A stretch of 64,000 bases of DNA from Emydura subglobosa (GCA_007922225.1 ML679959.1:25552107-25616106), one strand, 5' to 3'. Counted from the first letter of the stretch, positions 13,101 to 25,500 are shown. The notes: generated by a model not told the origin, from the letters alone. Numbers and translations are program-made.

Positions 13101-16100
13101 GGCTGCAGTCCACAGGAGATAAAAGCCTCCTACTGCTGCCTCTAACAGAGACCTCCCCTTTTGCCCACGTGGTAGGGCTCTGTCTGCAGTGCTGGGTGTG
13201 TGAGGGATCGCTGCTGACTGTGACATCGCTGGGTGGGTAGCCACAGACCCGGACCCGGCAGGGAATTGAGCCTCAAGAGGTGTGTCCTGGCAGAGGGAGG
13301 GCTGGACGAGGTCAGTTTCTGCTGCAGCCGTGGCAGCTGCCCGTGGCCAAGGAGATGGGCTGCGTCCGATGCCCCTCGAATACCCCGTGCCAGCCTTTCT
13401 GTCCGAGCAGCAATGGATCAGCTGAGCCAGTTCAGGCAGCTCCACCCCCACAACAGCGCCCTGCGGGCGGCGCGATGGCTGCTGGGAGCCCACGGGGAAC
13501 TTCGGCTTGGATGGGACGAGGTGGTTTTAATTGCCCTCTGAGCTCCCTGCTGAGGGAGGAGCCCAGCTTCATCAGATGCTGGGGTGAGCTCCCCCTGCCC
13601 TCACCGGCTTCACGCTGCCCCCCGCCCTCCAGCCACTCACTTGTTCTCCAGGACGATGTCCGGCAGCCACACCTCGGTGGAGGGCACTCGCAGTAGCTGG
13701 ATGTCGTGGTATTCGTCAGGGTCCCACTGCAGCCGGTAATCGCACCATTTCTGGATCAGAGGGGAGGGGCCGGGCAGAGCAGGGTCAGTCTCTTGTTATG
13801 CAATGAGCATCTCTGGCCACCCCCCCACCCCAATACCACATCGCCCTGGGGCATGGCCTGCAGGGAACAGGCAGGCTCGGGCTGGGACCTGCTAGGGTGG
13901 CTCGTTCTGGGACCAGAGATCACTGTCTGCCCCAGGGTGCCTGGCCGGGGGGTGACCCCAGCGGCTCTGCCCCCGCGGCTGATCTCAGCCAAAGCGGGGT
14001 CTGGCTACGAAGCAAGCTCTGAACAATCCTCTCTCTCGGCGAGTCTCTGGCCCCGGCCACATCGGCGTCAAAGCCAGGATGAGGGCTGGGCTTGCCCTAG
14101 CCCTGGGGCTGCAGGCGCGGCGGGGCGGTGGGGCGGCAGAGGGCTGCCTTACCATCTCGATCCAGATGTTGGTGGTGAGGGTCTCTTCCCGCTCATTCTG
14201 CGACCCAGAAAGAAAGGAGGGGGGGGGGCTGTGTGATTGCTGCCATGTTACCGCACCACCCCGCCCTCCCTCACCCCAACAGCTTCCCTCCTGCAAGCTG
14301 GCGGCTGGGCGGCTCCCGTGGGTGCACGGAGCCCTGAGGAATTACCTCCCAGGGTCTTCCACCGTGCAGCAGCGTGTGGGGCATCCCGGGGGCACCCTGA
14401 GCAGCATCCCAGCCCTCCCCGCCCCCAGGGAAAGCCACCAGCAACCACATGGCCACGGGGCACAACCAGGCAATGCCCGCACTGAAAATGTGAGGCTGCC
14501 AGGAACCCGGCTCCATATGTGTTCACTGCCCCATGCCCTCGTCCACCCCCCCACCCCATCACTGCCCAGTGCCCTCCTCCACCCCCCCGCCCCATCACTG
14601 CCCTGTGCCCTCCTCCACCCCCCTGCCCCATCACTGCCCCATCAGTGCCCTAAGGAGAAGGGGCCGCCTGCACTCAGGTCTCTGCCCCTCAGGCTAGGCC
14701 TAACAGGGGGAGCAGCCGTCCCTGCCCCCCACCCCTGATTGAAGCAGCCCCCTGCCTCAGTTTCCCTCCTGGTTTCGGGCAGGGGCCAGGCGCAATCTGG
14801 CCTGCTCAGGGCTAAAGGTAGGGAAGGGCCCGGCTCAGTGGCCTGGGTGAAGCCAGCTGCCTTTTAACACTCTCCTGCCTGGCCATGCGCCTCTCCCCCC
14901 ATCCCTCCGCCCCCCAACACAGGGTGGCGCTGCGCCGCAGCCGGCTGCTGGGGGCTGGCAGGGAGCCGGGAGGGAGGTGGGAGCTCAGCTTACCAGGGAG
15001 ATGAGGTTGGTGAGGGTCAGCTTCAGCGTGACGTTTATGATGTCGCCCTCCCACTGGGCTGGGCGCAGGTTGCGGTTGTAGTTAGTCATCAGGTCCTTGA
15101 GCAGCTGCTCCTCCTGGTTCCGGCACCACACGGCTGAAAGCAGGACACAGCCGGGCCCTGAGGGAAGCGGGCACCACCCCACTCCCAGCCGGGGGCTGTG
15201 CCAGCTCCGCGGAGGGGCGGCCGGGCGCTTCCCTTGAGAACTGTGCGCAGTCGGCCCATCCGCATGGTGCCAGGTGCCTGCCCTGAGAGCCCAGGGCCGG
15301 TCCAGCCTGGGCCAGGGCAAGCGCCCCCTACACCGCTCCATTAGTCGGCCCCTTCGAGAGGGCGCTCGGTGTCTGGGGCCCCTCCAGTGAGACCCAAAGT
15401 GGGCAGCTGGGGGGGGAACGGGTCTTTGTATTGGGTGGGTGCCCACGTAGCGCACAGGCTGTGGGGTGTTGTGCTGTGGGGCTGAGACCCGTCGAACTGG
15501 ATTCACACCGGGGCACCGGACAGGCACTAAACAGGAGCAGCTTTCTGCCGCCGCTAACCCGCGCGGGATTTGAACTGCCGCCAGGCAAATGGAAGTGTCA
15601 CAAGCTTCTCGAGTGGGGGATGGGACCGCTGCGGGGGGGGGATGTCCACACCGCGGTTAAAAGCCTACTACGGCTGAGCGGTAATGGAGTGACTTCTTGA
15701 GCGCGAGCGGCTGTGTGCTGTGCTTTGGAGCTGACGGGCTTGGGTTCAAATCCTACCCATGACCTGCAGGTGGGTGCTGAGCACTCTGGAGATGGAAGCC
15801 CTGCAGGCATTTGGAGTAACAGCAACATCCCGTTCATCCCTCTCCATGCAGGTGGTCCTGACTCCGGGACCCCAGGAGGCACAAACGTGGCTTGCCCCCC
15901 ACAGGCAACATGTGTTAAACCCAGCTGCACTGCGGCTTGCCAGCGCCGGCCCGGGATCGATCCCTGTCGGCTGCCCCGATCGTTAGCTCATTGACTTGTT
16001 TTAACAGTCCCCGGCGTTATTCAATTATGAACGTGCAATGCCAGGCCAGTCAACGCTAAACGCGACGCCTCTGGGGGAAGCTTAAATGCTCACGAATTTC

Positions 16101-17135
16101 CTCAATTAGCAAAACCGCCGCTGTGCTTGCTGGAAAGCAGCTGGGCCAGAGGAAAGAAGGGGCCTCGGAGAGTGTGTTGGGGTTTTTGCGCTGGCAACGG
16201 GCTAGCCTCCCTGCGTGTGCGTGGGTGTGTTCCACGCTCGTGCCTGGGTGTCTGCGCGTGTGCGCCCACGCGGCCCTGGCTTCTCTGGGCTCACAGCCAC
16301 TGCTAACAGGCATACGCAGCAGCTGGCCCCACTGGAGCAATAATGCCGGCCAGTGATTGTTTTGTGGCCTCAGGCGTTACTGCTTTCAAAGCAGAAGGAG
16401 CCCTGGTCAGTTCCCCCTTCGCCCCAGCCTCAAAGACAGAGGGTGGGGGCGGCAGGGTGAAATAGACGGGGGTGGCTGCCCCATGACCGGCAGGGTGAAA
16501 TGGAGGAAGGGAGGTGCCCCGCGCTGGTGGGGCATGGTGGCGTGTGACATCCCAGTGGAGTGAGCAGGATCCCGGCAGGCGTGTCACGCTGCAGGACTCG
16601 CCCCCCCCCCCCCCCGGCCGTTCAGGGCTGTGAGTGGGTACAGGCAGCTGGTGCTGCAGGGACTGGGATGAGGCTGCTGACGCTCAGGTCCGCTCACCGG
16701 GCAGCTACTGCTATTGGTAGCCCCAGGCAGGAGCCGGGCCCTGCTGTGCTAGGCGCTGTACATCCGCATAATCGCTAGACGGCTGCCGGCCCTTGGCTGT
16801 GCAGAATGGCACGTTGCCCTACACCAGCCAGCAGGGCGAGAGGGGCTGCTGCTGCGTCCCAAACCCAGCTGGAAGGAATGGGGAGTGACTGCTGTGAAAG
16901 GGGAAGCTGCTCCACACCCCCCCAGGCCTGGGATGGAACCGGGGACGGGGGGGTCTCCTCAGCTGCCCTGATTCACCGGCCGCTGAGCCCAGAACAGAGT
17001 CCTCTGCGCTCACTGCCTCGCTTTAGCTACCATCTCCCCAGCCCCATGCCCGGCTGCCCTGTCCCCCCGGCAGCAGGCTGGGCACGGCTTACCTGTGAGG
17101 GAGCCGAAGGCCACAAGCAGAGCCAGGCAGCGCAT
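4158..17135 (-). CDS. CHRNG: Muscle nicotinic acetylcholine receptor gamma subunit
   Basis: Twelve coding exons (minus): 17135-17093, 15133-14994, 14197-14153, 13750-13641, 12800-12645, 11638-11541, 8412-8209, 7364-7250, 6505-6391, 5791-5584, 4687-4554, 4322-4158. They total 1533 nt, 510 aa (human gamma is 517), with all phases consistent. A short signal peptide is followed by '[20 protein letters not shown]' and '[11 protein letters not shown]'. The Cys-loop is C146-C160, with FPFDWQNC inside it. M1 is about residues 238-262, M2 about 271-291, M3 starts near 304, and M4 is about 471-491. The tail '[12 protein letters not shown]' is typical of gamma and separates it from delta and epsilon. 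The product is the fetal muscle subunit of the pentameric acetylcholine-gated cation channel at the endplate. It lies 5.4 kb downstream of CHRND in the same orientation. The start has a strong Kozak context (GCCACCACC before ATG). Confidence 0.97.
9241..9500. promoter_or_regulatory. AT-rich island in CHRNG intron 6, candidate enhancer
   Basis: In a gene that is otherwise very GC-rich, this block is strongly AT-rich. It carries A/T runs near 9284-9304 and homeodomain-type cores such as CAATTAAAAGG near 9386 and CAAATCAATCA near 9438. It does not look like the SINEs or LTRs nearby and is not open for translation. It could be an old conserved non-coding element or an unrecognised repeat. Confidence 0.3.
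10799..10816. repeat. Poly-C homopolymer tract
   Basis: An unbroken C run of about 18 bases in CHRNG intron 6. Similar C runs occur near 1321, 16604 and 20644, and G runs near 23224 and 35857. Such tracts are prone to sequencing length errors. Confidence 0.9.
14520..14655. repeat. C-rich minisatellite in CHRNG intron 2
   Basis: About three imperfect units of roughly 43 bp, each containing GCCCTCCTCCACCCCCC followed by CCCCATCACTGCCC. It lies between CHRNG exons 2 and 3. Confidence 0.8.
15690..15785 (+). repeat. tRNA-derived SINE fragment
   Basis: Contains GGGTTCAAATCCTACCC (from 15742), which is the B-box/T-loop of a tRNA-derived SINE, preceded by sequence that could be a degraded A-box half. 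It does not fold into a full tRNA by eye and sits in CHRNG intron 1. Another B-box-like stretch in reverse (GGGATTTGAACTG) occurs near 15565. Confidence 0.5.
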
Positions 17136-17197
17136 GGTGGTGGCGGCCTCCCTCCCCGCCCGGCGGCTGCTATGTGCGCTCGACAAGCTCTGGAGGT

Positions 17198-17205
17198 TTA
17201 TTTTG
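17198..17205 (-). promoter_or_regulatory. A/T-rich element upstream of CHRNG (TATA- or MEF2-like)
   Basis: The minus strand reads CCCAAAATAAACC, about 63 nt upstream of the CHRNG ATG. It resembles a degenerate TATA or MEF2 site. No transcription start site can be fixed from sequence. Confidence 0.3.
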
Positions 17206-17277
17206 GGCCGTGGCTGGTCCCCCCCCCTCACGTCCCCCCGCACCCTTCCTACCCCCAAGCGCGCCATGCCTGCGGTC

Positions 17278-17304
17278 CAGCTGTCCAGCCAGCATTGTCA
17301 GCTG
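17278..17304 (-). promoter_or_regulatory. Paired CAGCTG E-boxes in the CHRNG promoter
   Basis: Two perfect CAGCTG hexamers lie at 17278-17283 and 17299-17304, 21 bp apart (two helical turns), about 143-170 bp upstream of the CHRNG ATG. CAGCTG is the core site of myogenic bHLH factors, which are known to activate muscle AChR subunit genes through paired E-boxes. Function here is inferred from position and spacing. Confidence 0.55.
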
Positions 17305-18289
17305 TTCCCCAGCCCATGGCCAAGTGCCTCTGAAACAACAATGGGGGGGAGGGGACACTGACAGTGGCCTGCAGGGAGGGGGCGACTCAGGCTAGCAGCC
17401 ACTTGCCAGGGATGCACGGGAACCAAACCACCCCCGCATGCTGAGTGAGGGAGTGTTGGCGATACCTGTATGAGACGCATGCGTACCTCAGTTTCCCTGT
17501 GCGCTCAATGCACCCATGTGGCGTTGGACTCCTGCAGCTGCCTGGCTGGAGGCCTGAATCTTTAAGCTGAGCTGTCCAGACCCTGCCCCTGTGACTGGAG
17601 GATGCAGAAGAGACATGGGGAACCCCGCGGACCGAGACGTTAAGGCCCGTGTAGCCTGGGCGCGCGAACACAGCATGGCTGGAGCCAGGGACAGAGCGGC
17701 CAGGTGTGAGTAGACTGTTCTCGAGGTTGCTGCTGGGAACAGGAGGCCACGGCGAGGGCAGAGGGAAGCAGAGAATCTGGGACATCTGTCCTCCGCTTGC
17801 CTTTCCCGTGCTCAGCTCCTGACGCCAGAGGCTGGCTGCCAACTGGTTAGGTCAGGCTGCCCAGCGGCGCTGCAAATAGTCCCCGAAGCACGCTGCTCCT
17901 TGCGGGGGGGTAAAGACCCTTGGAAGCAGCCCCCACCTCAGTCCGACCCGCTGGTCAGAGCTCACAGCGGGGCACATGCGCGGCTGGAGCCTGAAGGCCC
18001 AGTCCTGAGTCATGGCGGCCGTGCGGCCCTGGGGGGCTAGGGTGCTAACGGGGATCTCCCAGGAGCCTGTTCACGCCTGGGGCATAGCACAGACCTTGTG
18101 AATCCATGATACTCCCCCAGCCTGGAGCTGGACCTGACCCAGGCTGGGGCTTGGGGATGGTTCTCCCAATCCACGGTTCCGCAGGGCTGGGTTATGGCTG
18201 GGGTGGGAAAGACAGCGCAGGAGGCTGAGGCTGTGCCACCGGGACCAGAGAGACCAGGCAATCTCCTGGGGGCCTGCCAGCCCAGAGCT

Positions 18290-18410
18290 TCTGGCTTGGT
18301 GGTGAGAGCCCGGATCTGGATTATCTTCCCAGCTCCGCCACGGAGATGGTGTGAGATTTTGGGCGAATCACTCCCCCTCCCTGGGCCTCAGTTTCCCCAG
18401 CTCTGAATGA
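18290..18410 (+). repeat. MIR-like / core-SINE fragment
   Basis: Shows the familiar consensus: CCCAGCTCCGCCAC, then a stretch like TTTTGGGCGAATCACT, ending GGGCCTCAGTTTCCCC. This arrangement is typical of ancient MIR-type SINEs in amniotes. Confidence 0.7.
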
Positions 18411-18696
18411 GGCAGGGCAGCTCTTCCAACACAAGCGACCAGAGAGTAAGTCCTCAGGTTAGCAAGGGAAAGAGAAGCTTAACTCGGAGCCCAGGCCCTG
18501 ATTCTCGGGGCTCCAGCGTCTCTCTCGCTGCCTCCGTCTGTGCGTGGTCCCAGCAGCAGCACCAGAACACCTCGCTCGTTTGCTGCAGCCGTGGTGCTTT
18601 CACTCACCTCCCTGCAGTGCTGGAAGAAGTCGCCTGCCCTTGGCTGCCCCAGTCGTTAAGGTTTGGTCACTGGGGCTCTGCTCGTACAGGCTGGTG

Positions 18697-19300
18697 TTAT
18701 TAAAAAAAAAGACGAGCAGGATCTTACCTGGCGGGGACAAGGCAACACGCCGCGTTTATTGTACATGTCAGAATATCATAAAGCAGTCACACACACAGTC
18801 ACACCCAGGAAGTTCTGCAGGCTGGTGTGATATAATGACCAGTCCTTTCATGCGTTGCTCGAACCAGCCTAGTGGCCAGCTAGACTGGGCATGAGGAGGG
18901 AGCCGGGCCCCTGTCGGTCGCGTGAATCCCCTGCGCCAGATGACAATTGCAGAACGAGACCCAAAGGTTCCATGTTCTTTTCTCACCCCGTCTTTGATAC
19001 TTGCTGCCTCTCCTGTCAGTCTGTGGGTCTCGTGGTGTCATGCTGCCGCCAGGGTCAGTGTGCTTGTTAGTCACCAGCGAACTGCAGGACTGGTCTCTTC
19101 TTTCTGGGCGTTGTTCGTTCCCAGGGTGGATCCTTCTGCACTTTAGGGTCGTTGCTAAGCCTTCTTCAGTCTGCCTCTCTACTCCCCGTCCTGTTGTCAG
19201 AGCGGTTAAGGTCGGTGTCTTCTCGTGCCCTGCGCATCCATTCCTCACTCGCACACCCAGACAAGCCAGCAAGACATTTGCGGTTCAATAGTACGAGTTT
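18697..19300 (-). mobile_element. Probable solo LTR, minus orientation (LTR family A, copy 1)
   Basis: Read on the minus strand, this block aligns over about 600 bp with 56532-57193 on the plus strand. Shared parts include TGCAATTGTCATCTGG, GGGGCCCGGCTCCCTCC and AATAAACGCGGCGTGTTG, the last carrying a poly(A) signal near the 3' end. Both copies end in a TAACA-like terminus. No internal coding region is attached, which suggests a solo LTR. The exact ends and target-site duplication could not be fixed. Confidence 0.65.
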
Positions 19301-22174
19301 CAGGCAGGCGTTTACTTCGAGACGCTAACAAGCTGGAGTTCACGTCTGCCACACTGGAGCGCTGTGCCACCAGCATAACAGCAATGGGAAAACCTCTCTC
19401 TACACGTATGCACATGCTAAACAAGGCATCTACAGCTGATTCCTTTGCACAGCGCCTGGGGGTGGCTCACACTCCTCTAGTCCGCTCTTGACAGCCCCTC
19501 CCACAGGCCCCATGACGTTCTGCCAGCCCCCCTTCCCGCTGACGCCCAGTGGCGTGACACAGCGCCGAGTGTCTAGGGAAACTGAGGCACGCAGTTGGCT
19601 CATAAAGCTGTTACCAGAATGCCCACCTTCATCCCACCCGGCATGCAGTGCATGGGCAGCTGCTGGGGGCTTGCTAGCCGTACGAGGTGTCTGACGCCGA
19701 TGCCCAGGGCCTGAGGCAGAACGCCCGCCCCGGCCCGCAGGCCAGCCTGCTGGAGACACGGTGGCCACGCGTGGGCCTGGGTAAGGCCCATGGCACTCCT
19801 CCTGCCTGGGCAGCGTTTCCTGCGTGTCTGTAAGGGCAGCTGTCTGTAGTGGCTGCCTCTGTTGAGTGGCCCCAGGGCAGGTCCGCTCAGCTTCCAAGCT
19901 GCCCGTCGTCCTGCATCCTGCTGGGCTCCCCATCCCCCCGGGGGACGTGCCCCACGCCAAACGCTGCCCTCGCTCTCCCGCCTCCCACCGAGGAAGCCAG
20001 CGCAGCCCAGGCCAGGGAAGGTTTCGGCCCTGCATTAACAGCTCACGTGCCGCCGATACACAGGCCAGCCAGGTGTGCAGCGCCGGCTGGGAAAATGGAG
20101 CTGGCCCGGTGGGTGACTTGAGGGGGTCCAATCCTGGTTTCCCACCACCCAGGGCACTCTGCACGGCCCGGTGCTTTCACTGAGTGTTTGATCCAGCAGC
20201 TGCGGGGTTAACTAGCTCTGGCCTGCACAAAGGCTGAGATGCAGCCAGCCCAGCTGCTGGACCAGGCGAGAGATTGCAACTGCTGTTCTAGCCGGCACCT
20301 GTGTATCGGGCTGGGGAGAGGATTCCTCACACCCCCCCAGAGGTAAGGGACCCTGGCAGCCTGGAACAGGGTGGAGGAGGCCCCTCTTCGGGGCTGGGCG
20401 TGCTGGAGGTTTGGCTGGCGCCTGAGAGACGCACACCAGCCCCAGCTGTCCCTGGGGGGGAGGAAGGGGTGACCAGCCTGTCTGGTGGGGTCACATACCA
20501 GGCTTGCCTGAGCCCTCGGTGTGGGTGACACGAGAGGCATCAGCTGTCCTGGGAAATGGGATTCCTGGCATTTCCCGTCTGGCCCCCCCACCCTGGCCTG
20601 CATCCCCTGCACTGGTCCCCGGTCACCTGCTGCGGCCTGAAACCCCCCCCCCCCCCCCGGAACTGCCCCCCTTTCACCTAGGGCCTAGCCCTCCCCCAGC
20701 CGCCCTGCCCCGCACTAGGGTTACCAGGTTGTTGTTTCCGTGAGTCTAAAGCTTTGCCCGATGCTCCCAGTGCAGGCGTTTCTGGGGCCAGCTAAAGGTG
20801 CTGCCGTGTTCCCAAGCGTAGCGCCAGGGCCCCCAGGAGGGGCTCTGCTCAGAGGTCCTGTCCAGCCCTGGCTCTGTGGCAGGAAAGCGCAGGGGCCGTG
20901 GGAGGCTGGGCCCAGCGGGGCACTGTGTGGAGCGGCGGGGCAGGGCTGCCCGTTGTTCTCTCTGCCCCAGGGTGGCTGGTTGGCCCCGGGTGATGCGTTT
21001 GTGGGTCTCAGCCCCGTGACCGGAGGGCAGGTGGCAACTGGCGCTAACTGCCCCCCCGCCTTGGCAGCGTCAGCAGGGAGGCCAGGGACTGTAGGGTCCC
21101 CAGCCCGCCCCCAGAGAGTGGGGCCGGTTGGCGGGAGCTGGTGGGGGAGCTGGCCCTGCTCCCTGGGGCGATCTCAAGCGCCAGCATTGTCCACGTGGCA
21201 CCTTCCACCCACGCCATCTCCCCACGGGTCCGGCATGCGCCTGCCCCTCTGGGGTCACCGCAGCGATAACGCGACAACCCCTTGACCCTCTGTGGACTCC
21301 CCCCCAGTCTCTCCCAAGCCCAGCACAGGGGGGCAGGGCGATCACCTTTAGGGAAAGGCTCGGCTGGTGGGGGGGACGGTGCCCCTCAGTGCAGAATGGC
21401 ACGAGCTCTGCCGCACACAGACAATCAGCGAGGCCGGCACCTCGGTGCTTACTGCAGCGCTGTGCCTGCAGCGCTCCGGCCGTGCCACCGATAACACCCA
21501 GCACCGGCACCCAGGCGGCCAAGAACATCGGCTTCCACCGGGGGCTTGCTGCCAGAGCTGCTGGATTCGATCCCTGCCTAGGACCCCGCGTCTACGTCTG
21601 TACCAGGGTGTCTCACGCACGTGCCCCGCCGACCCTCTCTGCCCGGTGCTGGGGCGGCCCTGGCTGAGCGGCTGTGCTCAGCCGGCGAGGGGGGAAAGGC
21701 AGGGGCAGGGGCTGATTGTGCCTGGTGTCTAGGGCGACTGGAGCGGTTGAGTGCCGGGGCGGAGGGCACAGGAACAAACCCCAAGGAGGGAGAGCGAGAG
21801 GGGGGGAAATATGTAATGAATAGCAGGAAAAAAAATGGATCCAGTAGGGAATCGTCCCCAGGGCAGGGCTGGGGCCCCCTTGCACTGGACGGAGGGATGG
21901 ATCGAGCTGGGAATTGTCCCCCTGGGAAGGGCCGGGGGCCCCTCGGTTCGAGAGAAGGGGGGCAGCTCCGTGGCTTGGAACAGCCAATGCTAGACATGAT
22001 CTAAGCCAGCGGCTCTCGCCCTGCCCGAGGCCTGGAGCACTTGCTGGTGGCCTGGGAAGAGCTGGCTGGTCACAGGGCAACAGCTGCACCTTCTTCCCAG
22101 CTCTTTACACTATACAAAACCCATTGATTTCCCCACAGGCCTTTCCCAGGAGGGCCCTCCTGGTGGTTACAGGG

Positions 22175-22385
22175 CTGTTATACAATGGCCAGTGGGAGGG
22201 GAGACGGAGCCTGGCGAGGGCCAATGGCAGGGGAGACTGGCCTGGGTAATGGCCAATGGGAGGAGAGATGGGCCCCGGTGATGACCAGTGGGAGGGGAGG
22301 GCAGGGGCACTGGCTCCAGGATGGCCAGTGGTGGGGGAGGGCAGAGGGGACTGGCTCCTGGATGACCAGTGGGGGGGGGAGATTC
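22175..22385. repeat. G-rich minisatellite downstream of CHRND
   Basis: Imperfect tandem units of about 38-48 bp, each carrying a form of ATGGCCAGTGGGAGGGGAG. It starts just beyond the CHRND poly(A) signal. Confidence 0.8.
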
Positions 22386-22428
22386 CCTGCCATGCGCTCC
22401 CTGCTGCCACTGGCTGAGAACCGTGGCG

Positions 22429-22434
22429 TTTATT
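22429..22434 (-). promoter_or_regulatory. CHRND poly(A) signal AATAAA
   Basis: AATAAA on the minus strand, 133 nt beyond the CHRND stop codon. This is a plausible 3' UTR length and the nearest canonical signal. Confidence 0.65.
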
Positions 22435-22566
22435 CACTTGCCAGGCACAAGACAAGAAGTAACCGGAATCCCAGCATCCCGGGTGGGGAGGGGTCCCCGG
22501 TGCCGGCAGAGGGCAGGGGGGGCGCTGCAGCCCAGTGGGGGCAGGACAGCAGCGGTCCCGCGGCCC

Positions 22567-25500
22567 CTAGACGTAGTGCCTGTGCTCCATGCTGTAGTCG
22601 AAGGGGTCCCCGGCGAAGGGCAGCTCGGGCGGTTGGTTGTAGATTCCCGTCAGGAAGATCCCCAAGGTCCCGAGGATCATCACCAGGGTCACCAGGAAGA
22701 GGCAGAGGCGGTCGACAGTCCGGGCGACGCGGTTCCAATTATCCTTCTCCTGGGGCGGGGGCACCCACACACAGGCCGTCGGGGACACAGGCCCGGGCCG
22801 GGAGAAGGGGCGAAGGATGGAGAGAAACAGACAGGGGTGGGGCAGACAGAGGAAGGGGGCAGAGGTTGTTAACTGGGGTGAGTCTGGGGGACGTGTCATG
22901 GCCAGGAGCCCCCTATTCCTACAGCAGAGACAGCCTAGGCTACCCCTGGTCCCCTGCTCCCCACAGCACCCCGCTTCCCCAGCACCCTGCTCCCCACAGC
23001 ACCCCGCTTCCCCAGCATGCTGCTCCTCCTGGGCACCCCACTTCTCCAGTCCCCTGCACTCCCTGGCACCCCACTTCCCCTGGCACCCTGATCCCCATGG
23101 CAACCACCAACAGGCCTTGCCCCAGCCTGAAGGCAGGGAGTTCAGGCTTCCTGCCCCACCAGGTCTCTTCTGCCCCAGCTGAGGTTGCCAGCAAGGGGCC
23201 AGTTAGAGCCCATCGTGAGGACTGGGGGGGGGGGGGCGTTCTGGCCCCCCGGCACCTTCCTCCATCCTGCTGGGTGAGTGTGACGGGCAGGGAGTTGCTG
23301 GCACGGGCCGGCGGGGCAGCCCCATTCCCACTGGGCTCTGCCGAAGCCCCTCCCGGAGGCTCTGGGCCGCTGCCCCCCCCCGCACACCCACCTCGTTGTA
23401 GTCATTCCTCTCCCTCGTGTGCTTGATGATGAAGTTGGCGCCGTCGATCGCCGGCTTCACCTCGCTGTACAGCTGCTCCTGCACGTCGGCCATGCCCAGG
23501 GGCTTGGGCCCTGCCGCGCGGCGGGGAGGGAAGGGGACGCCGTGAGCCCGGAGCGGAGATGTGGCCCCGGTGTGTGGGTTCAGGGGCCGGGCATGGGGCT
23601 CGGAACCAGGGTCCCATCCCAGGGTGCAGGGCTCAGGGAGTGGGATCCTGGCATGGGGAGGGGTCCCATCCTGGGAAGCAGGCTCAGTGGGGCTGGGTCC
23701 TGTCCCAGGGTTCAGGACTGGGGGGTGGGGGAGCCTGTCCCAGGACTCATGGCTTGGGAAGGGGAGCAGGGTCCCGTCCCAGGGCTCGGTGGGCCGGGGT
23801 CCTGTCCTGGGGGGAGGGGGGAAGAGGCAGGTTTCTGCCCTTGGGCATTGGGCCTGGGGGAGCTGGGGTCCCATCCTGGGGCTCGACTGGGGGGCGGGGC
23901 AGGGTCCTGTTTCAGGGTGTGGGGTTCAGGGAGGGGGCCCCCGGCGTCCTGTCCTTGCCCTGCTGAGACCGGGCGTTTCCCGGGCACTAAAGGAGCCCCC
24001 GGGCCCGCTGGGCCAGCGCAAAGCTGCCCGCCCCGGGCGCTCACGGGCAGGGGTGATGCGGCTGGCCAGCCCGTGCCGCTCCGACTGCTTCTCGAACATG
24101 AGCTCGCTTCGGGACTTGATGCTGAAGTACTCCTCCGCCTTGGCCATGTAGCCCACCGAGCTGCTGCGCCGGATCAGCAGGCCCCGCTCGCTCTCAGCCG
24201 GCCTGGACATGTGCAGGAGGCGTGGCAGCGTCTCCAGGAACAGCTGGGGAAGGGGAGAGGGGCTCCGGAGGTGGCTGGAGGGTTGGACAGCTCCCCACCC
24301 TCCTCCACGGGCGGTGCTGCAGCCCGGCCTTCGGGGGGCTCTCCCGAGTAGCTGCTCTCCCACGGGCCGAGCCTGCGGGCGCCGAGCTGGCCTGTCTCCC
24401 CTCGCTGAGCTGGGAGACCGGTGGGGTGCCCCTGTGCCCAGCTGGAGAGGGGGCTGTGCCCACGGCCAGCCAGAGGCGCATGGGAAGTGTCATGCCACTG
24501 GGTGGCAGCATTACTCAGCAGCTGTGGGCACCGCCAGGCCCCAACGGGACGATGCCCCGGGGGGAAAATCCCACGGCTCTCCCCACGGTGCTGCGCAATT
24601 CAGCCTGGCCCCAGAGAGGTGACTTTCCCGCAGCCAGGAGCGTGGGCCTTGGCGCTGGCGTGGGTGTCTCCCGGTGCCCGCTGCTCGGGGCTGGCTGGTT
24701 TGTTTTGGTGCCTTGCTCCTCTTCCGTGCCCCTCGCTCCCAGGCTAGGAGATCATGCCAGCTGCCCCGCATGAGCCCAGCCAGGCCGAACGACAGTGAAA
24801 AGGGAAGGAGCCTGGGCCCAGCTGTCTGGATCTTTGCCCCAGATTTAACGTGCCCTCTGTTTTGCAGGGAAGCCGGCCCCCTCCCAGCTAGCACACGGAT
24901 GGGGGGCGAGTGCCTGGCTGTGGTTTCTGTAGCCGTGGCCAGAGATCCGGGTTTGGCTGCAGGGCCACGGCGTGAGCCGAGGGAGCGGCCAGTCACCCCC
25001 CGGCGTAGGGGCCTGGAGAGGGGGTGACGGTCTGATGGAGGTAGCCGGGCATCCTCCCTGCCAGGCGCGGAGCCCAGCCAGAGGCCCCTGTGCCCAGCTC
25101 CCCCCTCACCTCTTTGACCCAGCCGGACATGACATGGGTGCTGGGGGTCCGGAAGTGGATGTTCAGCACGATCACGCAGGTCCCCACCACCGCGGTCACC
25201 AGCAGCATGATGAAGAGCAGGTACCTGCAGGGGCAGAGACCGGCTCTCAGTGGGGGCAGCCTGGCTTCCCTTGGAGGGACTGCAGGGTGGGGGTCCCCTT
25301 CCAGAAGGGGGGCTCTGTAGGAACCCCAGGGACCGGAGATGCAAGGGGTCTCCTTCACCGTGAGTACGTCTGCTGGGGGGAAACCCTCTGAGACCTTCCC
25401 ATCAGGGACCATCCACCCTCACCAGCCATGGGACACCCAGCACGCCCCTGCCAGCATCCCCAGCAAGCAGGGGGGGCCCAGGGGACCCCGTGGAGACTCA

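Larger units (their letters stand above)
17310..22428. other. Intergenic interval between CHRND 3' end and CHRNG promoter
   Basis: About 5 kb between the two receptor genes. It holds a MIR-like SINE (18290-18410), a probable solo LTR (18697-19300), a poly-C run near 20644 and a G-rich minisatellite (22175-22385). I see no further coding exon; the open frames match no family I recognise. Confidence 0.6.

Noticed and set aside
15690..15785. A functional tRNA gene
   Set aside because: The B-box is good, but no complete cloverleaf with a matching acceptor stem could be drawn. A SINE fragment explains it better.
22185..23426. 413-codon plus-strand open frame
   Set aside because: It spans the minisatellite, CHRND exons 12 and 11 antisense and an intron. 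The composition is Arg/Gly/Pro-rich low complexity, so it is a shadow frame.
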